Shown here: positions 1 through 4,086 of the stretch, piece by piece
How positions within the stretch are numbered: the first letter of the stretch is position 1
Layout of the letters: the number at the start of each line of letters is the position of its first letter
DNA from: Planctomycetia bacterium
GTDB taxonomy: Bacteria > Planctomycetota > UBA11346
Length of the DNA stretch: 9,220 bases
NCBI GenBank assembly: GCA_005801395.1
Contig: SYDV01000456.1
Location: 1-9,220, forward strand
Direction of reading: 5' to 3'
The notes under the pieces: generated by a model
What the model was told of the DNA's origin: nothing
The model's database searches: none
The model's input: the letters and a program-made list of their open reading frames with translations, nothing else
Made by a program: the position numbers and the translations under genes

Positions 1-296
1 ACGCAGCGATCTACCCATTCCGATCTTTAAAACCACCCAAGTACGGATTTCGCTTGAGTAGCACAATTTTTATTCAGAGCGCTCAGAGCAGATGAACCGT
101 AACCAGAAAGTGGGCTGAGGGTCATAAAACACCTTCGCTGTTCTTCAGTGGTAAGAGTAGTGAACAGAAGCGTCTTTAGGGCGATGAGCGCCAGCGATAC
201 GAGTAATGAAGAGTAAGAATCGCGGCTGGTAAGTGCGACCTATGATCTATGCACGGCAACTCAATACAAGTGTAATGCCACGAATGTTGACGGCGA
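1..296. other. Left-edge stretch without a recognised gene
   Basis: No convincing coding region is visible. Two + frames are open at the left edge: one closes with TAG at 59-61 and one with TGA at 93-95. Either could be the last codons of a gene that starts outside the window, but I recognise neither peptide. The - strand frames are all closed within about 25 codons of the edge. Positions 138-143 (ctgttc) and 162-167 (gaacag) can pair around an 18-base loop. The stretch ends in the terminator hairpin at 297-321, so it may be a 3' untranslated region or a small RNA. It does not resemble tRNA, rRNA, tmRNA or SRP RNA. Confidence 0.4.
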
Positions 297-330
297 AAAA
301 CGCCTGCATTTGAGGCGTTTTGTTCTTTGT
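297..330 (+). terminator. Intrinsic (rho-independent) terminator hairpin
   Basis: A perfect 9-bp inverted repeat, aaaacgcct (297-305) and aggcgtttt (313-321), encloses a 7-base loop. It is followed by a U-rich run (gttctttg). The A-rich 5' flank means the same hairpin could also stop transcription on the - strand. It would end a transcript entering from the left, either an unseen upstream gene or a small RNA in 1-296, and insulate the sulfatase genes. Confidence 0.75.
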
Positions 331-655
331 CGTCCCTCTTCATTGTCTAGTTTTGACTATGGGCTGTTTGTGCGCGGACCGTTGTTTCTAAAATAAACGT
401 TTCTTTGGTAAAACCGGACCGAATAAGTCTTGTGTTGAAATATAGCACACAGCAAAAAGTGAATACTAACGTAAGTACTTGAACTCTACCCGATTCATTG
501 TCTATCGAGGCCGCGAATGCCCCACTATGAACCTTTCTATGACTGATGGCCTGATAACCCATTTTAAACATTGGAAGCTTGGGGGATATGTCCGAAGTGA
601 TTCGCCTGTTCTGAGAAGTAACAAAGTTCACGCCGCTTTCGATTAAGGGATTATT
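331..655. other. Upstream region of the sulfatase operon, no gene supported
   Basis: These 325 bases separate the terminator from sulfatase 1 and should hold its promoter, but I see no convincing -35/-10 pair. The heptamer cggaccg occurs at 375-381 and 415-421, exactly 40 bases apart, which is about four helical turns. Such a short repeat is expected by chance, so calling it an operator would be speculation. A - strand frame of 107 codons (347-670) spans the region but resembles nothing I know. Confidence 0.35.
645..650 (+). promoter_or_regulatory. Ribosome binding site of sulfatase 1
   Basis: The sequence aaggga lies 5 bases before the ATG at 656. It is the clearest Shine-Dalgarno site at any main gene start in the window and supports that start codon. 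Confidence 0.7.
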
Positions 656-2188
656 ATGACCGCTAAGCATTTAATTGTCATTGGACTTGCTCTTTTTTGG
701 ATGAGCGTGTTCACAGGGAATTCAGCGGAATCGCGCCCGAATATTATCTTTTTACTCGCCGATGATCTCGCTGCCAACGCTGTTGGGTACAGCGGCAATA
801 AAGACGTCATTACGCCGAATATTGATCGACTTGCACATGATGGTGTGCGTTTCATGAATCATTACGACACCACCTCCATCTGTATGGCGAGTCGCTGTAC
901 GATGATGACGGGGCTGTATGAATATCGCCATGGCTGCAACTTCGATCACGGTGATTTGGAAAGACGATTTATCGAGAATTCTTATCCTGTGCGGTTGCGT
1001 CAGTCAGGTTACTTTACTGGTTTTGCAGGGAAAATTGGTTTTTTGTTAGCTGACGAAAAATTTGAGGCCTTTGAAGCACTTTTTGATCAATGGGGCGGCG
1101 GCCCTGGACAAACAGACTATGCGACCAGTAAAAATAAAAGTATTGCCAAATATGCTGATCAATACCCGCATTGTTCACGCGCTTATGGTGCATGGGCGCA
1201 AGACTTCCTGAAGACGGCTAAACAGAGCGGCAAACCATTTTGTTTGTCGATTAGTTTTAAAGCGCCACATTCGCCTAGCACTCCTGATCCAATTGATGCG
1301 AAGTTGTACGCGGGAAAAACGTTTACTCCTCCACCAAATTTTGGTGTAGAAAATAGTTCGCACCTGTCACGGCAAGCTCTCACTAGTCGTGCTGCCACGT
1401 CCTATCGTGAATGGGTTAAGGATTATAACGGTACCGCGGAAAAATATTACGCGCTGATTACCGGTGTTGACGCGGCCGTTGGTATGATCCGCGAAGAATT
1501 AAATCGTCAGGAATTATCGGCGAACACCGTCATTATTCTCACTTCTGACAACGGTTATAATGCTGGTTCCCACGGCTTCGGTGATAAAGTGATTCCCTAC
1601 GAAGAAGGATCAAAAGCCCCACTGATCATCTTTGATCCGCGTTTGCCTGCTGCTCAGAACGGAGTGTCCTGTGAAGCGGTTACGGGTAATATTGATATGG
1701 CAGCGACTATTCTTGCGTTGGCTGGTGAGCCATTACGAACTGACATTGACGGAAAAAGTTTGTTGCCGCTATTGGTTAATCCACAGCAATCGGTGCGTGA
1801 ATACCTTCCGCTGTTTAATTTCTGGGGCGCGGTTTCTGCACAATCAATGGCCATCGTTACGCCCAAATGGAAGTACATTTATTGGTATTATGGAGGTGAA
1901 GGTATGAAGGCGACCGAAGAACTGTTCCATTTAGCCAACGATACATACGAAATGTCCAACGTTGCGTCTAATCCTGAATACGCCAGCATCCTCAATACCT
2001 TGCGTGAAAACTACGACACACAACTTGGTTTTATATTGAGCGACGGCATAAAGAAGAATGATTATGAAAACTATCCCGTTCTTTTCAGTCGTACGCAGCC
2101 ATGGGAGAACAAGGCTCCGCTGATTAAAGTGAAAGACGCTCCTGCTAAGCCGGCTAAAAGTAAAAAAAAGGAAGGCGATAATCAATGA
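656..2188 (+). CDS. Secreted S1-family sulfatase, formylglycine type (sulfatase 1)
   Basis: The 510-residue protein should hydrolyse a sulfate ester (or sulfamate) outside the cytoplasm. An N-terminal signal peptide has a hydrophobic core at about residues 6-19 and a likely cut after NSA (22-24). Visible S1 active-site elements are the Ca-ligand pair D36-D37 in LADD, the formylglycine motif C76-M-A-S-R80 followed by T85-G86, K126, H205 in KAPHSP, D298-N299 in SDNG, and K311 in GDK. C76 should be oxidised to formylglycine by an enzyme not encoded here. The histidine normally two residues after K126 (GKWH type) is replaced by G128. The C-terminal 20 residues are lysine- and alanine-rich and end KKKEGDNQ. 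The gene leads a probable operon with sulfatase 2. The family call is firm; the substrate is unknown, and N-sulfoglucosamine sulfohydrolase-like or arylsulfatase-like activity are both possible. Confidence 0.93.
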   Translation: MTAKHLIVIGLALFWMSVFTGNSAESRPNIIFLLADDLAANAVGYSGNKDVITPNIDRLAHDGVRFMNHYDTTSICMASRCTMMTGLYEYRHGCNFDHGDLERRFIENSYPVRLRQSGYFTGFAGKIGFLLADEKFEAFEALFDQWGGGPGQTDYATSKNKSIAKYADQYPHCSRAYGAWAQDFLKTAKQSGKPFCLSISFKAPHSPSTPDPIDAKLYAGKTFTPPPNFGVENSSHLSRQALTSRAATSYREWVKDYNGTAEKYYALITGVDAAVGMIREELNRQELSANTVIILTSDNGYNAGSHGFGDKVIPYEEGSKAPLIIFDPRLPAAQNGVSCEAVTGNIDMAATILALAGEPLRTDIDGKSLLPLLVNPQQSVREYLPLFNFWGAVSAQSMAIVTPKWKYIYWYYGGEGMKATEELFHLANDTYEMSNVASNPEYASILNTLRENYDTQLGFILSDGIKKNDYENYPVLFSRTQPWENKAPLIKVKDAPAKPAKSKKKEGDNQ

Positions 2189-2253
2189 ACGACCCATCGG
2201 CGTATAAATTAACCAATTTACTCACACTTTCTCAATACGGACATCAGTCATGA
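2185..2253 (+). CDS. Candidate 22-residue small ORF bridging the two sulfatases
   Basis: This frame starts at an ATG that overlaps the TGA of sulfatase 1 (ATGA, 2185-2188). It runs 22 codons without interruption and stops at a TGA that overlaps the ATG of sulfatase 2 (ATGA, 2250-2253). A Shine-Dalgarno-like aaggaagg (2168-2175) lies 9 bases before its start, inside the lysine codons of sulfatase 1. The peptide begins MNDPSAYKLTNLL, is polar overall, and matches nothing I know. Sulfatase 2 has only a weak binding site of its own, so the frame could carry ribosomes from one sulfatase to the next by translational coupling, with the peptide perhaps having no function. It may also be chance. Confidence 0.3.
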   Translation: MNDPSAYKLTNLLTLSQYGHQS

Positions 2254-3746
2254 AAAAACACGTTGGACTCCTCACTGCCTTGCTGTTAGCCATGTCGTTT
2301 TCGACGGCTTTTTCCACGGTTGATGCAGCGGATGTTAATAAGCCTAATATCATCTTCGTCATGCCCGATGATGTTGGTTATGGTGATTACGCCTGCTTTG
2401 GTAATCCGATTATGCGCACGCCAAATGTCGATGCGTTCAAAAATGAGAGCTTATTGTTCTCACAATTTCACGTCAGCCCAACGTGCGCACCGACGCGTTC
2501 AGCGATCATGAGTGGACGTCACGAATTTAAAAATGGCGTTACCCATACCATTATTGAACGCGAACGTATGAGTCTGGATACGTTCACTTTACCACAACAA
2601 CTCAAAACGGTTGGATATACGACGGGCATATTCGGTAAATGGCACCTGGGTGATGAAGCCGAATATCGTCCTGAAAGTCGTGGTTTCGATGAAGTATATA
2701 TTCACGGCGGAGGTGGCATCGGACAATCCTATAAAGGTTCCTGTGGCGACGCGCCAAAAAACACCAACATTGATCCGACCTTGTTACATAATGGGATTTT
2801 CGAGAAAACCACGGGATATTGCACGGACTTGTTTTTTGCCCAGGCCATCAAATGGATGGAAAACAAACACCAAGCGAAACAACCATTTTTCGCCTACATC
2901 ACCCCGAATGCGGCACACGGACCACATGTCGTGCCTGAAAAATATTACCAACATTACCTGGGTAAGCCGGGTGTTGATGAAGAAACGGCAAAGTTTTTTG
3001 GCATGATCGAAAATGTTGACACCAATTTTGGTGTGCTGTTGAAAAAACTGAATGAATGGGGCATTGCAGATAACACGCTGGTGATTTACCTCGGCGGTGA
3101 CAATGGTGGTACCGCTGGTGTGAAGATTTTTAACGCTGGAATGCGCAGTGGAAAAGGGACCTCTTATAGAGGGGGAACTCGCACGCCTGCACTCTTCCGC
3201 TGGCCAGCGGGAAAAATTCCTGCTGGAGCGGAATGTAAAGCGCTTACTGCCCATATCGATCTTTTGCCCACGCTTTCCGCCATTACTGGCGCAGTTATAA
3301 ATGACCAACTGATAAAACAAATTGAAGGCAAAAGCTTAGTGTCATTATTAAAGAATCCGCAAGAACAATGGGAGGATCGCACCTTGGTTCATCACGTTGG
3401 CCGTTGGAACAGTGACGAAGTCGCCAAAGGGCAATACAATAAATGCTCCATTCAGAATGCGCAATTTACTCTGGTTAATGATAAGGAACTCTACGATTAT
3501 AAGGCTGATCCAATGGAAAGCAAAAATGTTATCGCCGAATACCCTGAAATTGCGGCCAAACTTCGGGCGACCTACAATCAATGGTGGATTGATGTTCAAC
3601 CACGTCTGGTCAATGAAAATGGTTATAAAACTGCCCCAACCATGAATCCATTCCACGAGATCTACTATAAACAATTTGGAGGTGCTCCGGATCCTAATGC
3701 ACCCGAAAAAGAAAAAGCACCGAAAAAGAAAAAGGGCGATAATTAA
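2250..3746 (+). CDS. Secreted S1-family arylsulfatase-like enzyme (sulfatase 2)
   Basis: The 498-residue exported sulfatase has a classic signal peptide: MKKH, a hydrophobic core at about residues 5-21, and a likely cut near VDAA at 24-27. Active-site residues are D40-D41 (MPDD), the formylglycine motif C79-A-P-T-R83, K130 and H132 in GKWHLG, H223 in NAAHGPH, D284-N285 in GGDNGG, and K302. The set is complete, so the enzyme should be active once C79 is converted to formylglycine. The motif has Thr where the usual CxPSR has Ser, and S88-G89 where TG is common; both are tolerated variants. The segments GYCTDLFF and YNQWW are typical of bacterial arylsulfatases from polysaccharide degraders. The last 20 residues are lysine-rich and end KKKKGDN, like sulfatase 1. 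The start codon lacks a strong binding site and overlaps the stop of the bridging small ORF. The substrate is unknown. Confidence 0.94.
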   Translation: MKKHVGLLTALLLAMSFSTAFSTVDAADVNKPNIIFVMPDDVGYGDYACFGNPIMRTPNVDAFKNESLLFSQFHVSPTCAPTRSAIMSGRHEFKNGVTHTIIERERMSLDTFTLPQQLKTVGYTTGIFGKWHLGDEAEYRPESRGFDEVYIHGGGGIGQSYKGSCGDAPKNTNIDPTLLHNGIFEKTTGYCTDLFFAQAIKWMENKHQAKQPFFAYITPNAAHGPHVVPEKYYQHYLGKPGVDEETAKFFGMIENVDTNFGVLLKKLNEWGIADNTLVIYLGGDNGGTAGVKIFNAGMRSGKGTSYRGGTRTPALFRWPAGKIPAGAECKALTAHIDLLPTLSAITGAVINDQLIKQIEGKSLVSLLKNPQEQWEDRTLVHHVGRWNSDEVAKGQYNKCSIQNAQFTLVNDKELYDYKADPMESKNVIAEYPEIAAKLRATYNQWWIDVQPRLVNENGYKTAPTMNPFHEIYYKQFGGAPDPNAPEKEKAPKKKKGDN

Positions 3747-3812
3747 AAGAATTGATCATCATTCAGGCATCCTCGTTGATGTATCGCTTCAAATAATTGG
3801 ATTTCCGGCGCA

Positions 3813-3842
3813 TTGACGAGCGTGGCTGAGCGATGGGATGAT
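3813..3842 (+). promoter_or_regulatory. Possible sigma-70-like promoter for purL
   Basis: TTGACG (3813-3818) matches five of six -35 bases. GATGAT (3837-3842) matches four of six -10 bases, with an 18-base spacer. Transcription would begin near 3849, placing the 19-pair hairpin almost exactly at the 5' end of the transcript. The match is modest and unsupported by other evidence. Confidence 0.25.
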
Positions 3843-3846
3843 TGGC

Positions 3847-3887
3847 AATGACCTACGGCATCGCCATCGGCGGTGCCGTAGGTCATT
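3847..3887 (+). repeat. Long near-perfect hairpin (14 bp perfect plus 5 inner pairs)
   Basis: The arms aatgacctacggca (3847-3860) and tgccgtaggtcatt (3874-3887) are perfect complements over 14 bp. The pairing continues inward through t3861-g3873 (wobble) and four G-C pairs to a 3-base loop at 3866-3868. No U tract follows on either strand, so it is not a standard intrinsic terminator. It could be a factor-assisted transcription end for the sulfatases, an RNA-stabilising 5' hairpin, or an interspersed palindromic repeat. Confidence 0.85.
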
Positions 3888-3917
3888 AACAGCGACGGTT
3901 ATGATGGATCGCCAGGA

Positions 3918-3988
3918 TACTTCGTCGCCAACGAAGTGAGGGAACGATGACCCGGTTGGTTCTTTCCCTGGGCATTGGCGACTAATGC
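3918..3988 (+). promoter_or_regulatory. Mutually exclusive hairpins, attenuator-like
   Basis: Two folds compete. In fold A, cttcgt (3920-3925) pairs with acgaag (3931-3936) over a 5-base loop, and gcatt (3972-3976) pairs with aatgc (3984-3988). In fold B, gtcgccaa (3924-3931) pairs with ttggcgac (3975-3982), which breaks both fold-A hairpins. A nested stem agggaa (3939-3944) with ttccct (3964-3969) is compatible with either. Switching of this sort is typical of riboswitches and attenuators. No ligand or binding protein can be assigned. Confidence 0.4.
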
Positions 3989-4034
3989 ACGGGGCGAAGC
4001 CGGTCGAATAAGTTGGCCGCAATCGTGCGCAAAA

Positions 4035-4066
4035 CAGCCACTGGCCTCTTTCCCAGGCCGTGGCTG
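4035..4066 (+). promoter_or_regulatory. Hairpin just upstream of the purL start
   Basis: Bases 4035-4041 and 4043-4047 pair with 4055-4066, giving 12 pairs with one bulged base (4042) and a 7-base loop, ctttccc. The 3' arm contains a GTG (4060-4062) in frame with purL, so that GTG would be buried; this favours the ATG at 4087 as the true start. The pyrimidine loop could also pair with the agggaa segment at 3939-3944. Confidence 0.5.
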
Positions 4067-4086
4067 GCCCTAGCCTCCCGCGCACT

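Larger units (their letters stand above)
3747..4086 (+). promoter_or_regulatory. Inverted-repeat-rich region, candidate structured leader of purL
   Basis: The 340 bases between sulfatase 2 and purL contain several strong inverted repeats. These are a 19-pair hairpin (3847-3887), a competing set of stems between 3918 and 3988, and a 12-pair hairpin at 4035-4066. A long - strand frame (3789-4097) crosses the region, but its arginine- and proline-rich translation looks like read-through of structured RNA and not like a protein. A + strand frame of 33 codons (3838-3939) reads through the first hairpin with a run of Arg and His codons. The layout suggests a leader RNA controlling purL. It does not match the purine, ZTP, PRPP or cobalamin riboswitch consensus as I know them. 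Confidence 0.45.

Noticed and set aside
1..95. Two + frames open at the left edge, closing at 59-61 and 93-95
   Set aside because: One may be the true end of an upstream gene, but neither 19-30 residue tail can be identified and there is no basis to choose between them.
375..421. Heptamer cggaccg repeated 40 bases apart upstream of sulfatase 1
   Set aside because: Repeated heptamers are expected by chance in a few hundred bases, and there is no second element to support an operator.
347..670. 107-codon open frame on the - strand covering the region upstream of sulfatase 1
   Set aside because: It starts inside sulfatase 1, has no recognisable domain or clear ribosome binding site, and its composition looks random. 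It would be reconsidered only if conserved in relatives.
2162..2170. In-frame A-AAA-AAG slippery heptamer near the end of sulfatase 1, resembling the dnaX frameshift site
   Set aside because: A -1 shift would reach a stop after three codons and change only the last residues. No obvious downstream stimulating structure is seen, and the run is explained by lysine codons.
3939..3974. Resemblance of gtgaggga...ccctgggca to the ZTP riboswitch
   Set aside because: The distance between the two parts is too short to hold the internal helices of that class, and the conserved internal-loop bases are not seen.
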